A DNA stretch of 64,000 nucleotides from Ancalomicrobiaceae bacterium S20 (GCA_040269895.1 CP158568.1:4789501-4853500), one strand, 5' to 3'; positions 35,015 to 43,983 are shown, counted from the first letter of the stretch. The notes: a model not told the origin generated them from the letters alone. Made by a program: numbers and translations.

Positions 35015-35926
35015 TCAGGTCGAGGAATGCGCCGTTCGCGACGCGCTGGCCGCGTCGGCGGCGGCTTCCTGTTGCAGCCAGCGCGCGAGCCGCTTCGCCG
35101 CGCTCGATGGCGGCCGGTTCTTGTTGAGGATGGCGAGAAAGCCGTTCGGGATGTTGTAGATGCCGAGCGGCGCGACGAGCCGTCCGTCCGCCAGTTCGTC
35201 CTGCACCAGTCGCGCCTCGGCCAGCGTCGCGCCGAGCCCGCCGAGCGCGGCCTCGATGCACAGATGCATGTGCGGAAAGGTCATGGTGCGGGCCGGCCGC
35301 AGCTCGACGCCGGCGCGGCGTTCGTAGGCCGGTGTGCTCGACACCGCCGTGTCGGAGACAAGCAGGGTTTCGAAATCGAGCCGATTGCCGTCGACACGGT
35401 GGACGTAGTCCGGCCGGCACACGATCGCAAAGTTCACGTCGCCGAGCACGACTACGTGGTCGCCCGGCGCCGGGTCGTAACGCAGCCGGTCCCATGTCGT
35501 GCCGACGTCGAAATCGTCGACCTCCATGATCGAGTGCCGGCCCATCGACAGCGAAATCGAGATGCCGGGATGCTGCTCGTAGAAGCGCGGCAGGCGCGGC
35601 ACCAGCCAGCGGGTCGCGAAGGTCGAGCCGCAGGCGAAGCGCAGCTGCGTCGTGCCGCGCCGACCGGGCAGGCGTGCGAGGCCCTTCTCCAGCGCCAGGA
35701 ACGCGGTGTTGACGCTCGAATAGAATTCCGCGCCGGCCGGCGTCGGCGCGATCCGGCCGCCGTCGCGTTCGACCAGCGTGACGCCGAGATCCTGTTCGAG
35801 ACCGTGGATCTGCTTGGAGATCGCGCCGTGGGTACGGCCCAGTTCCTCGGCCGCGCGCGTCATCGAGCCGAGCCGGACGGTCGCCTCGAAGGCGCGGAGC
35901 GGCGAGAGCGGTGGCAGCGGGCGCAT
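35015..35926 (-). CDS. LysR family regulator (GcvA-like)
   Basis: The 303-residue protein has a LysR helix-turn-helix (LSPLRAFEATVRLGSMTRAAEELGRTHGAISKQIHGLEQDLGVTLVERDGGRIAPTPAG compressed over residues 7-66) and an effector domain with LRFACGSTFATRWLVPRLPRF and MEVDDFDVGTTWD. The PPLSPLRAFEA start and WLVPRLPRF are typical of GcvA-like regulators. It precedes the ligase/liv operon on the same strand and diverges from a DUF1127 gene, so it could regulate either. A GAGGG lies 15 bases before the ATG. Confidence 0.9.
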   Translation of the reverse strand: MRPLPPLSPLRAFEATVRLGSMTRAAEELGRTHGAISKQIHGLEQDLGVTLVERDGGRIAPTPAGAEFYSSVNTAFLALEKGLARLPGRRGTTQLRFACGSTFATRWLVPRLPRFYEQHPGISISLSMGRHSIMEVDDFDVGTTWDRLRYDPAPGDHVVVLGDVNFAIVCRPDYVHRVDGNRLDFETLLVSDTAVSSTPAYERRAGVELRPARTMTFPHMHLCIEAALGGLGATLAEARLVQDELADGRLVAPLGIYNIPNGFLAILNKNRPPSSAAKRLARWLQQEAAADAASASRTAHSST

Positions 35927-36035
35927 GGACAAGGGTGTGCCCTCTTGTGAATTTTCCTCACAGCATGGTGTGATGTTCTCGCGTGATCCGCAAGCGCCTT
36001 GCTGGCATGGTCCGGCTCCAGATGGGAGATGGATC

Positions 36036-36344
36036 ATGGCCGATGTGATCGCATTCGACGGGTTCGACCGGCGCGACCCGCGCAGCCGGGTGCTGGCGCG
36101 GCGAGACGGCCGGCCGCGGCCGGCACTGGGCACGCGCGCGGCCGCCGCGCCGCGCGACGACCTGCTCGCGCCGAGCTTCGAGTATGCGCCGCGCCCGACG
36201 GTGCTGCGCTGGTGGCTCCGGCGGCAATGGCGCAAGGCGCTGGCGCGCGAGTTCGCCCATGTGCCGGACGAGATGCTGGCGGATTTCGGCCTCACGCGCC
36301 GGGCGCTCGAGGACTACGTCACGAAGCCGTTCTGGCGCGCCTGA
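36036..36344 (+). CDS. DUF1127 domain protein
   Basis: The 102-residue protein ends in a DUF1127 module (about residues 60-101): WWLRRQWRKALAREFAHVPDEMLADFGLTRRALEDYV. It is preceded by a basic, alanine-rich disordered half. Small DUF1127 proteins in rhizobia and relatives bind RNA and affect phosphate and carbon physiology; this one is longer than the 45-50 residue minimal forms. GGGAGA lies 6 bases before the ATG. Confidence 0.88.
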   Translation: MADVIAFDGFDRRDPRSRVLARRDGRPRPALGTRAAAAPRDDLLAPSFEYAPRPTVLRWWLRRQWRKALAREFAHVPDEMLADFGLTRRALEDYVTKPFWRA

Positions 36345-36381
36345 TCCGCGGCGCATCTGGGCGCGCGGGCGTGAGGTTCGC

Positions 36382-37071
36382 TCACTCGCCGAAGCGCATC
36401 AGCCGCGCCGGGTCGACCGCGACGATGCCGGACTTCTCGAGGCGGATCAGATCCTTTCTTTGCAGGATCTGCAGCGCCTCGTTGGTCTTCTGGCGCGACA
36501 GGCCGCAGAGCAGGCCCATCTCCTCCTGCGTGATCTCGATCTGGCTGCCGACGGTGCGCGGATAGAGCACGGGATCGAACAGCCAGCCGAGGCAGCGCGC
36601 CACCCGCGCCGGCGCGTCCAAGGTGCGGTCGTATTCGACCAGCGCCATGAACTGGCCGAGCCGTTCGTTCAGTTGCCGGACCAGGAAGCGGTTGAAGCCG
36701 ACCGAATTGTCGAGCAGCCACAGGAAGGTCGCCCGGCCCATCAGCGCGACGCGGGTGTCGCGCAGCGCGACCACATCGTATTGGCGCGCCTCGTCCTTGA
36801 GCACCGAGCCTTCACCGAACCACGCGCCGGTACGCACGCCGGTGAAGGTCATCGCCTTGCCGGATTTCGAGACGGTCGAGACCTTCACGAGGCCCTCGAC
36901 GACGCCGGTCCAGGCGTCGACCTTGTCGCCGCGATGCCAGAGGTACGAGCCCTCGGGATAGGCCTTCTCGGAGATGCCGCGACGCGCGCGCTCGAACTCG
37001 TCGTCGGAGAGTTCGTCAGCCCAGAAGGCGATCGTCCTGAATTGCTCGGCCGTGATCACGCGCGCGTCCAC
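36382..37071 (-). CDS. Crp/Fnr family transcriptional regulator
   Basis: The 229-residue protein has an N-terminal cyclic-nucleotide-binding-like beta barrel (GSYLWHRGDKVDAWTGVVEGLVKVS, TGVRTGAWFGEGSVL) and a C-terminal helix-turn-helix (EITQEEMGLLCGLSRQKTNEALQILQRKDLIRLE). The N-terminal cysteine cluster of FNR is absent, so it is not an oxygen-sensing iron-sulfur form. The start appears to be GTG at 37071 with a weak ribosome site. It lies 57 bp upstream of nothing on its own strand but follows the TRAP permease genes, which are transcribed the same way and end 57 bp before its start. Confidence 0.9.
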   Translation of the reverse strand: MDARVITAEQFRTIAFWADELSDDEFERARRGISEKAYPEGSYLWHRGDKVDAWTGVVEGLVKVSTVSKSGKAMTFTGVRTGAWFGEGSVLKDEARQYDVVALRDTRVALMGRATFLWLLDNSVGFNRFLVRQLNERLGQFMALVEYDRTLDAPARVARCLGWLFDPVLYPRTVGSQIEITQEEMGLLCGLSRQKTNEALQILQRKDLIRLEKSGIVAVDPARLMRFGE

Positions 37072-37128
37072 TTGGCGGTTGTGGCTCGAGCATAAGGGCG
37101 CGTGCAGACGAGGGCCATAGGGCGAAGG

Positions 37129-38727
37129 TCACCCCGCGCCGGTGCCGTAGATCACGCGCGGCAGCCAGGTGGCGAGCGACGGCCACCACCAGAGCACGAA
37201 CAGGCTGAACAGCTGGATCACGACGAAGGGGATGATCCCGATATAGATATCGGTGGTCTTCACTTCCTTCGGGGCGACGCCGCGCAGATAGAACAGCGCC
37301 ACGCCGAACGGCGGGTGCATGAACGAGGTCTGCAGGTTGACCGCCATCAAGACGCCGAGCCAGACCGGGCTCATCGCCGAGCCGTCGGGCATCGGCATCT
37401 TCAGGAGCACCGGCGCGGCGATCGGCACGACGATGTAGCTGATCTCCAGGAAGTCGACGAAGAAGCCGAGCACGAACATCGCGACCATGACGACCGCGAC
37501 CGCGCCGAGCGTACCGCCGGGCAGGTCGTTCAGATAGGCCGAGACGGTCTCCTCGCCGCCGAAGCCGCGGAACACCAGGCTGAAGAAGGTCGCCGCGATC
37601 ACGATCGAGAAGATCATCGTGGTGATCTCGGTGGTCGCGAGCACGACCGGCTTCAGGACGCCGCGCTTCCAGACGGTCCAGAGCGAGGCGACGACCGCGA
37701 CGCCGAGCACCAGGGTCAGCACGGTCGCGGCGATGATCGCGGCGTGCTGCGAGGCGCTGACCACCTGCCGGCCGAGGCGCATGTCGACGGTGGAGGCGAG
37801 CGCGATCAGGCCGATCAGCGCGACCCAGCCCAGGCGATAGAGCCAGCGCCGCGCGCGGTCCTGCCGCTCGGCGCCGAGCAGCACCGTGCCGATCGCGCCG
37901 ACCGAGGCGGCCTCGGAGGGCGTGGCGATACCGGCGAGGATCGAGCCGAGCACGCAGAGAATGAGCGCGATCGGCGGCACGAGCGCGGTCAGGATCTCCT
38001 CGAGCGTGACCTTGCCCAGCGCTTCGGGAGCGCGCGGCGAGCTCTTCGGCCGGACGAGCGCGACGACGGCCTGATAGACGATGTAGAAGCCCGAGAGCAC
38101 GAGGCCGGGGATCAGCGCGCCGGCGAACAGGTCGGAGACCGACACCGTCTCGGGCGCGAAATTGCCCAGGTCGGTCTGCGCCTTCTGATAGGCGGTCGCC
38201 AGCACGTCGCCGAGCACGACCAGCGTGATCGCCGGCGGGATGATCTGGCCGAGCGTGCCGGCGGCGGCGATCGAGCCGGTGGCGAGCTTCGGATCGTAGC
38301 CCCAGCGCAGCATGGTCGGCAGGGCGAGCAGGCCCATGGTGACGACGGTCGCGCCGACCATGCCGGTCGAGGCGGCGAGCAGTGCGCCGACGATCGTCAC
38401 CGAATAGCCGAGGCCGCCGCGGATCGGGCCGAACAGCCGGCCCATGGTCTCGATCAGTTCGATCGCCACCTTCGACTTCTCGAGCATGACGCCCTTGAAG
38501 ACGAAGAGCGGCACGGCGATCAGCACCGGGTTGGTCATCACGCCGAAGATGCGCTGCGGCAGCGCGGCGAGGAAGCTCGGGTCGAAGACGCCGAGCGCCC
38601 AGCCGAGCCCGGCGAAGGCGACCGCGGTGCCCGCAAGCGTGAAGGCGACCGGATAGCCCGCCAGGATCAAGAGGCAGGTCGCGACGAACATCAGGATGTC
38701 GAGGACGGTGGAGATCTGTCCGTGCAT
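37129..38727 (-). CDS. dctM: TRAP transporter large permease (DctM family)
   Basis: The 532-residue inner-membrane protein has more than twelve hydrophobic segments and DctM motifs: GYPVAFTLAGTAVAFAGLG, LIAVPLFVFKGVMLEKS, STGMVGATVVTMGLLALPTML, GSIAAAGTLGQIIPPAITLVVLGDVL and DFLEISYIVVPIAAPVL. At 532 residues with an extra hydrophilic insertion near residues 290-370 it belongs to the larger 'mannitol/chloroaromatic' DctM subtype. The gene starts 2 bp after the dctQ stop. No DctP binding protein is encoded nearby. Confidence 0.93.
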   Translation of the reverse strand: MHGQISTVLDILMFVATCLLILAGYPVAFTLAGTAVAFAGLGWALGVFDPSFLAALPQRIFGVMTNPVLIAVPLFVFKGVMLEKSKVAIELIETMGRLFGPIRGGLGYSVTIVGALLAASTGMVGATVVTMGLLALPTMLRWGYDPKLATGSIAAAGTLGQIIPPAITLVVLGDVLATAYQKAQTDLGNFAPETVSVSDLFAGALIPGLVLSGFYIVYQAVVALVRPKSSPRAPEALGKVTLEEILTALVPPIALILCVLGSILAGIATPSEAASVGAIGTVLLGAERQDRARRWLYRLGWVALIGLIALASTVDMRLGRQVVSASQHAAIIAATVLTLVLGVAVVASLWTVWKRGVLKPVVLATTEITTMIFSIVIAATFFSLVFRGFGGEETVSAYLNDLPGGTLGAVAVVMVAMFVLGFFVDFLEISYIVVPIAAPVLLKMPMPDGSAMSPVWLGVLMAVNLQTSFMHPPFGVALFYLRGVAPKEVKTTDIYIGIIPFVVIQLFSLFVLWWWPSLATWLPRVIYGTGAG

Positions 38728-38729
38728 GA

Positions 38730-39281
38730 TCAATGGACCGCCTTCTCGAGACCGTGCTTGTCGAGGCCGTGGGGAGCGTCGTCGACCTCGCCGCGTAGGG
38801 CCGCGACCGCGCGCAGGACCTGCGACACGCCCTGGACGAGCAGCAGCAGGGCGAAGACCAGGATCTCGGCCTTGAGTACGAACAACGCCGGGATGCCGGC
38901 GGTCTCGCGCGAGCCTTCGAGGATCGCGACCGAACGGGCGACGTAGGGCGTCGCCTCGACGACGAGCAGGATCGCGACCGGCCAGAGAAACACCAGCGTG
39001 CCGAGGATGGTGACGATCGCCTTGGCGCGGGGGCTCGCGATCGAATGCCAGATGTCGACGCGGACATGGGCATCGACGACGAAGCCGTAGCCGACGGTCA
39101 GCATGAACAGCGAGGCGAAGATGTAGGTGATCGATTCCTGCATCCAGACCGAGCCGATGCCGAAGACATAGCGCATGATGACGCCGGCGAATTGCAGGAC
39201 GGCGATGATCACCGTGCCCCAGGCGACGATGCGGCCGAGGCCGCTCGTCAGCGCGTCGATCTTGCGGGCGATCTGCAGCAT
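38730..39281 (-). CDS. dctQ: TRAP transporter small permease (DctQ family)
   Basis: The 183-residue protein has four helices and typical DctQ features: VAWGTVIIAVLQFAGVIMRYVFGIGSVWMQE and YGFVVDAHVRVDIWHSIASPRAKAIV. The start at 39281 is chosen because of AAGGG some 10 bases upstream; an ATG 15 codons earlier lacks a site. It is followed immediately by dctM. The 224 bp upstream separate it from a divergent amidotransferase-like gene. Confidence 0.9.
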   Translation of the reverse strand: MLQIARKIDALTSGLGRIVAWGTVIIAVLQFAGVIMRYVFGIGSVWMQESITYIFASLFMLTVGYGFVVDAHVRVDIWHSIASPRAKAIVTILGTLVFLWPVAILLVVEATPYVARSVAILEGSRETAGIPALFVLKAEILVFALLLLVQGVSQVLRAVAALRGEVDDAPHGLDKHGLEKAVH

Positions 39282-39505
39282 CTCGGCCGAACCCTTCGCG
39301 AACGGCGGGGCGCGGCGCCACGCCATTGGTCGGGTTCGATTAGCGGCGGCGGCCGGGTTTGTCGACCGCCGCACCGCGATCGAGCTGGCCTTGCTGCGCA
39401 ACGCCGCCATTCCCTGACCGGGACGTCGTACGCATGCTCTCGAATTCGCCCCGTTTCGATGGCATATCTTGAGGATTCCAGCCTCCAACCCGGATTTGCG
39501 ACCCG

Positions 39506-40285
39506 ATGTCCGCACCGATCGTCCTCATCACCTCCGATTTCCGCGTCTTCGATCAGGGCCGCTGGCACGCGACGCCCGCGCAGTATGTCGAGGCCGTGCT
39601 GCACGGCTCGGGCGCGATCCCGCTGGTGCTGCCGCCGATGGCGGGCGAGGGGCTCGATCTCGACGCGGTGCTGGAACGGGTCGACGGCGTGCTCCTGACA
39701 GGCTCGCGCTCGAACGTGCACCCGAGCCTCTACGGCGTCGAGCCGGAGGCGAAGTACGAGCCCTATGACCCGGCGCGCGACGCGACCACGCTGCCGCTGA
39801 TCCGCAAGGCGATCGCGCTGGGCATGCCGCTGTTCGCGATCTGCCGCGGCTTTCAGGAGCTCAACGTCGCGCTCGGCGGCACGCTGATCACGGAGGTGCA
39901 GGAACTCGACGGCCGCATGGACCATCGCGCGCCCGAGCATCCGGAGGCGGATCACCGCTACGGGATCCGTCATGGCGTAAAAATCGTGCGCGAGGGCTGC
40001 ATCGGCCGCGTGCTCGGCCATGACGAGATTCAGGTCAACTCGCTGCACCGTCAGGCGGTCGGCGAACTGGCGCCGGGGCTCGCGATCGAGGCGACGGCGG
40101 CGGACGGCACCATCGAGGCGGTACGCGTGACCGACGCGGCCGGCTTCGCGGTCGGCGTGCAGTGGCACCCGGAATATTGGGTCCGGTCGGATGCGCCGTC
40201 GGCGCGGCTGTTCCAGGCCTTCGGCGAGGCCGTGCGCGACTATGCGGACGCGCGTTCGGGCGTGGCCAAGCTCGCCGCGGAGTGA
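39506..40285 (+). CDS. Gamma-glutamyl-GABA hydrolase-like class I glutamine amidotransferase
   Basis: The 259-residue protein has the peptidase C26 / PuuD fold. The nucleophile cysteine is in FAICRGFQELNVALGGTL (about residue 117) and the catalytic histidine-glutamate pair in VQWHPEYW (about residue 222). PuuD hydrolyses gamma-glutamyl-GABA in putrescine degradation; relatives act on other gamma-glutamyl compounds. No other puu genes are adjacent, but the window does hold a polyamine locus 5 kb away. The ribosome site is weak. Confidence 0.9.
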   Translation: MSAPIVLITSDFRVFDQGRWHATPAQYVEAVLHGSGAIPLVLPPMAGEGLDLDAVLERVDGVLLTGSRSNVHPSLYGVEPEAKYEPYDPARDATTLPLIRKAIALGMPLFAICRGFQELNVALGGTLITEVQELDGRMDHRAPEHPEADHRYGIRHGVKIVREGCIGRVLGHDEIQVNSLHRQAVGELAPGLAIEATAADGTIEAVRVTDAAGFAVGVQWHPEYWVRSDAPSARLFQAFGEAVRDYADARSGVAKLAAE

Positions 40286-40315
40286 GCCGGCCCGTGAGCC
40301 GGGTTCGTCAGGGGA

Positions 40316-41551
40316 TCAACCGCCGGTCGGGGTGCCGACCAGGCAGGCGCCGAGCAGGGTGAGACCGGCGAGCAGCACGACCAGGGCGCCGCCGATCTCG
40401 GCGGCGCGCAGCACGCGGCGCGTCCAGTCCGTGTCGGCGCCGGCGAAGCGCAGCGCGACGCTGCGGGCCGAGACCGCCAGCGTCGCCAGCACCGCGACCG
40501 TGATGCCGGTGCCGACCGCCATTGCGAAGACGGACAGGATGCCGGCGAGATGCTGGCGCTGCGCGAAGGCGAAAACGAGCACGATCAGCGCGCCGGTGCA
40601 GGGACGGATGCCGACCGCGAGCACGGTCGAGATCGCCCGCTTCAAATTGAACGGCCCGACCAGATGGCTCGGGTCCGGCATGTGGCTGACGCCGCATTCA
40701 GCGCAGGCGGCCTGGAGCCGCGACAGGTCGACCCCGGTCGGCACGTTCTTGAAGCGCAGCGCCGGGCCGGCGGCGGAGCCGAAGGCGGGCGCATTGCCGA
40801 AGCTCGAAGGCGCGCCGAAACCGGATCCGGCGGCCAGCGAGGCGTTGGCGCGCGGCGCGATCGAAAGGACCGCGACTTGCGGCTCCGGCTTGGTGAACAC
40901 CAGCTTCAGGCCGCTCGCGATCACCTTTCGCCAGGTCAGCCACAGGCCGAGCGCGGTGATCAGGAGCGCGCTGGTCAGCTCGAAGGCCATGGTGGCGTGG
41001 GTCATCTCGACGGCGGTCAGCCGCAGCGCCCAGGTCGCGACCGCGACGAGCGCGATGGCGACCAGCGCCTGCACGAAGGCGGAGACGAACGACAGCAGAA
41101 TGCCGCGGCGCAGCGTCTCGCCGTTGGCGAGCACATAAGACGTGATCACCGCCTTGCCGTGGCCGGGTCCGGCGGCATGGAACACGCCATAGGCGAAGGA
41201 CACGCCGACGAGCAGGAACGCGGCGCTCGAATCGTTGCGGAGTGCGCGCAGCGCGCCGGTGAGGGCGCGGTAGAAGGCGCTCTGTTCGGAGGCGACCCAG
41301 GCGAAGAAGCCGCTCACCGGCACGGCGGCGCCGGCCTCGGGTGCGGCGACGCCGAACGGGCCGGCGGATTGCGCCAGCGCGGCGGAGGCGTCGATCAGAC
41401 AGACGATGCCGGCGAGGATGGCGACCAGCAGGGCGCCGAACAGGATCGCGGTCGCCTGCCGCGCGAAGGGAACGGCCGCCTGCGGGGCGCTCGAAGCGGC
41501 GGCGCCGTCTCGCGCCGAAAGGGGGGTGAGGCGCGCGTCAGTCACGGGCAT
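40316..41551 (-). CDS. NicO/RcnA-type nickel-cobalt transporter
   Basis: The 411-residue inner-membrane protein shows NicO landmarks: GVSFAYGVFHAAGPGHGKAVITSYVLA and, in the second half, VLAVGIRPCTGALIVLVFAFAQ. The central cytoplasmic loop (about residues 225-300) is long, rich in glycine and phenylalanine, and carries CAECGVSHMPDPSH in place of the histidine stretch of E. coli RcnA. The gene overlaps the end of the DUF1007 gene by 10 bp. NicO plus DUF1007 is a recognised metal-export pairing; the metal is uncertain. Confidence 0.9.
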   Translation of the reverse strand: MPVTDARLTPLSARDGAAASSAPQAAVPFARQATAILFGALLVAILAGIVCLIDASAALAQSAGPFGVAAPEAGAAVPVSGFFAWVASEQSAFYRALTGALRALRNDSSAAFLLVGVSFAYGVFHAAGPGHGKAVITSYVLANGETLRRGILLSFVSAFVQALVAIALVAVATWALRLTAVEMTHATMAFELTSALLITALGLWLTWRKVIASGLKLVFTKPEPQVAVLSIAPRANASLAAGSGFGAPSSFGNAPAFGSAAGPALRFKNVPTGVDLSRLQAACAECGVSHMPDPSHLVGPFNLKRAISTVLAVGIRPCTGALIVLVFAFAQRQHLAGILSVFAMAVGTGITVAVLATLAVSARSVALRFAGADTDWTRRVLRAAEIGGALVVLLAGLTLLGACLVGTPTGG

Positions 41552-42213
41552 TTCACCGTGATGCGGTTGGCGAGGTCCTTGGTCAACGAGCGCAGTTCGA
41601 CCGGCAGGTCGCGCTCGGTGACGGGCACCTGGCTCAGGATGGCGGCGGAGGCGGCGTCGGGCTCGCCCTTGGGCTTGGCGTCGAGCGTGCAGCCGGTCGG
41701 TGCGCCGACCAGCAGCGCCGGCTCTTTCTCGACCAGTGTGAAGTCGACGAAATAGATCGGGTCGAACACGTCGATCACGACGCCCTGCTTCGGATCGACC
41801 GGCTGCATGAGCGGCAGCGTGTAGAACAGGGTCAGGAGCCCGTCGGTCATCTCGAGCCAGTATTCGGTCGGGATCTTGAAGCCGACGCGCTTGCCGGCGA
41901 CGCGCAGGAAGCTGAAGTAGTCGTAGTCCTTCAGGCTCTCGACATTGACCTTGGCGAGCGGCTGCAGCTCGTCGCGGGTCAGGATGCCGTCGCCGTTGGC
42001 GTCGAGGCCCTGGGTCGCGAAGGCCGAGAAGGCATCGTCGAAGCGCCAGACGTGGCGCAACGCCGTGATCTCACCCTTGGCGTCGAAGACGATCTCCACG
42101 CGCGCATCGACGAAGATGTGCGGATGCGCCAGCGTCGGCGTGGCCCCGAAGGCGAGCACGCCCAGAGCCAAGAGAAGCGCTCGAATCGCGCTGGAGAGAC
42201 GGTTCATTTGCAT
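41542..42213 (-). CDS. DUF1007 family exported protein
   Basis: The 223-residue protein has a signal peptide (about residues 1-28, ending TPTLAHPHIFVDA) and the DUF1007 start HPHIFVDARVEIVFD. An EF-hand-like loop DANGDGILTRDE lies near residue 66, a common feature in this family. A second ATG two codons later is an equally good start. It overlaps the NicO transporter gene by 10 bp and is presumably its periplasmic metal-handling partner. HPH near the mature N-terminus is a plausible metal site. Confidence 0.88.
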   Translation of the reverse strand: MQMNRLSSAIRALLLALGVLAFGATPTLAHPHIFVDARVEIVFDAKGEITALRHVWRFDDAFSAFATQGLDANGDGILTRDELQPLAKVNVESLKDYDYFSFLRVAGKRVGFKIPTEYWLEMTDGLLTLFYTLPLMQPVDPKQGVVIDVFDPIYFVDFTLVEKEPALLVGAPTGCTLDAKPKGEPDAASAAILSQVPVTERDLPVELRSLTKDLANRITVKCP

Positions 42214-42308
42214 GGGGTGCAGGGTGTCAGCGGCTCTGGTGCTTGTCGAGACGGTTCGATTGACGCGCAGAAGGCCAGCGTAACGTGGCCACAAAGCGGC
42301 AGGTCCGG

Positions 42309-43349
42309 TCAGGCGCCGGTCACGGCTTCGGGCGTCGTCGCGGCTTCGGGCGTCGTCGCGGCCTGGGGTTCGGAGGCCGGCTCGGGCGCTTCGTCCTTCG
42401 GCGCGCGCGTGCGTTTGATCTTGGCCGGATCGCCGGTGCCGCAGTCGTCGCCGCGGTCGGCGCGGCGCTTCTCGAACCAGGCGACCATGAAGTCGACGAA
42501 GGCGCGCACCTTGCCCGACAGGTGCCGGCGGTGCGGATAGACCGCGTAGATCGCGATGTTGGTGTTCTCGTATTCCTCGAGCAGGCAGACCAGCCGACCA
42601 TCAGCGATCGCATCGCGCGCGGTGAAATAGGGCAGGCGCGCGTAGCCGAGGCCGGCAACCGCGGCTTCGAGCGCGACCTGCGGGCTGTTGACCTCGACCT
42701 TCGGCTTCACCTGGACCGAAACGCGTTCGCCGTCGTCGGAGAACACCCAGTTGGAGCGGCTGCGCGCGTTGGTGTCGACGATCGCCGGGCGATGGGCGAG
42801 ATCGGCCGGCGTCTCCGGTCGGCCGTCGAGCTCGATCACGGCGGGGGTGGCGCAGAGCACGACACGGAACGGCGCGAGGCGGCGCGCGATCAGGCTCGAA
42901 TCGGCGAGTTCGGAGACGCGAATCGCGACGTCGAAGCCCTCGTCGACCAGGTCGACGAAACGGTCGTCCATGCGCAGGTCGACCGTGATCTCAGGGGCGG
43001 AGACCAGAAACTCCATGATCGCCTTGCCGAGTTCGGCGTCGCCGAACGAGCGTGGCGCCGAGACGCGCAGCAGTCCGCGCCGCTCGGCGTGGGTGTCGCG
43101 CACCGAGGCGACCAGATCGTCGACGCGCTGGAGAATGTCGTTGGCCTCGCGGTGGTAGGCCTGGCCGACCTCGGTCAGCGACAGTTGCCGCGTGGTGCGG
43201 TTCAAGAGCCGCACGCCGAGCTCGTCCTCGAGGTCGCGGACGTATTTTGAAATCAGCGCCTTCGATTTGGCCATCTTGCGCGCCGCGGCGGAGAAGCCGC
43301 CGGCATCGACCACTTCCACGAAGGCTTGCATCCGGGTGAAGGTGTCCAT
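42309..43349 (-). CDS. LysR family regulator with repetitive C-terminal tail
   Basis: The 346-residue protein has a LysR helix-turn-helix (MQAFVEVVDAGGFSAAARKMAKSKALISKYVRDLEDEL over residues 7-44) and effector domain (LRVSAPRSFGD, FDVAIRVSELADSSLIARRL). A 45-residue tail is added, rich in Pro, Glu, Ala and Thr with a duplicated PEAATT unit. GGGAGA lies 5 bases before the ATG. It diverges from a DoxX gene 125 bp away; LysR-DoxX pairs are frequent, suggesting the DoxX gene is a target. Confidence 0.9.
   Translation of the reverse strand: MDTFTRMQAFVEVVDAGGFSAAARKMAKSKALISKYVRDLEDELGVRLLNRTTRQLSLTEVGQAYHREANDILQRVDDLVASVRDTHAERRGLLRVSAPRSFGDAELGKAIMEFLVSAPEITVDLRMDDRFVDLVDEGFDVAIRVSELADSSLIARRLAPFRVVLCATPAVIELDGRPETPADLAHRPAIVDTNARSRSNWVFSDDGERVSVQVKPKVEVNSPQVALEAAVAGLGYARLPYFTARDAIADGRLVCLLEEYENTNIAIYAVYPHRRHLSGKVRAFVDFMVAWFEKRRADRGDDCGTGDPAKIKRTRAPKDEAPEPASEPQAATTPEAATTPEAVTGA
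42323..42358. repeat. 18-bp in-frame tandem duplication in LysR tail
   Basis: CGGCTTCGGGCGTCGTCG occurs twice in succession (42323-42340, 42341-42358). On the minus strand it adds six residues per copy (the TPEAAT-type repeat) near the end of the LysR protein. Confidence 0.85.
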
Positions 43350-43474
43350 GAATGTCTCCCTGACGTGAACAATGAGTATCGAAATCCCTGAATTGTCAAC
43401 CTTTGTTCTGGGGCGCATCTTCTGTCGCAACGGAATACCCCATGATCAACCGTTTGAATTCTGGAGATTTTCCC

Positions 43475-43906
43475 ATGCTCAACCGCCTCGATCCCGCTAT
43501 CGGCGCCTTCGTCCTGCGTCTGTCGCTCGGTGTCATGCTGATCGCCCACGGCCTGCTGAAGGTCCTGGTGTTCACCATCCCCGGCACCGTCGGGTACTTC
43601 ACCTCGCTCGGCCTGCCGGCCATCGCTGCCTATGCCACGCTCGCGATCGAGTTGATCGGCGGCCTCGCCATGATCGTCGGCTTTCAGGTCCGCGCGGTTG
43701 CGGCCATCACCGTGCCGGTGCTGCTCGGCGCGGCGATCTTCGGCCACGGCGGCAACGGCTGGGTGTTCTCGAACCCGAATGGGGGCTGGGAATATCCGGT
43801 GTTCCTGACGGCGGCCGCGGTCGCCCAGGTGTTCCTCGGCGCCGGCGCCTTCGCGCTCGGTGGCACGGCGTCGGCCGAGGCGCGGCTCGCTGCGGCGGTG
43901 CGCTGA
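43475..43906 (+). CDS. DoxX family membrane protein
   Basis: The 143-residue protein has four hydrophobic helices and the DoxX pattern: FVLRLSLGVMLIAHGLLKV, TVGYFTSLGLPAIAAYATLAIELIGGLAMIVGF and ALFGHGGNGWVFSNPNGGWEYP-like C-terminal loop. DoxX proteins are linked to thiosulfate-quinone reduction or redox defence, but function here is unknown. GGAGA lies 9 bases before the ATG; an ATG eleven codons upstream is less likely. A strong hairpin follows. Confidence 0.9.
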   Translation: MLNRLDPAIGAFVLRLSLGVMLIAHGLLKVLVFTIPGTVGYFTSLGLPAIAAYATLAIELIGGLAMIVGFQVRAVAAITVPVLLGAAIFGHGGNGWVFSNPNGGWEYPVFLTAAAVAQVFLGAGAFALGGTASAEARLAAAVR

Positions 43907-43936
43907 ACCAGCCCCGCGCCAGCTTCGATCCGTACA

Positions 43937-43983
43937 ATGAAGAAGACGCCGGCGGGGCGAGGCCCTGCCGGCGTCTTCTTCAT
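43937..43983 (+). terminator. Strong hairpin terminator after doxX
   Basis: A perfect 17-bp stem (43937-43953 with 43967-43983) has AAGAAGA on the left arm and TCTTCTT on the right, closed by a G+C-rich loop that can extend pairing by four more. The A/T-rich stem base supplies the U-rich 3' side. It lies 30 bp past the doxX stop and insulates the polyamine leader downstream. Confidence 0.8.
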
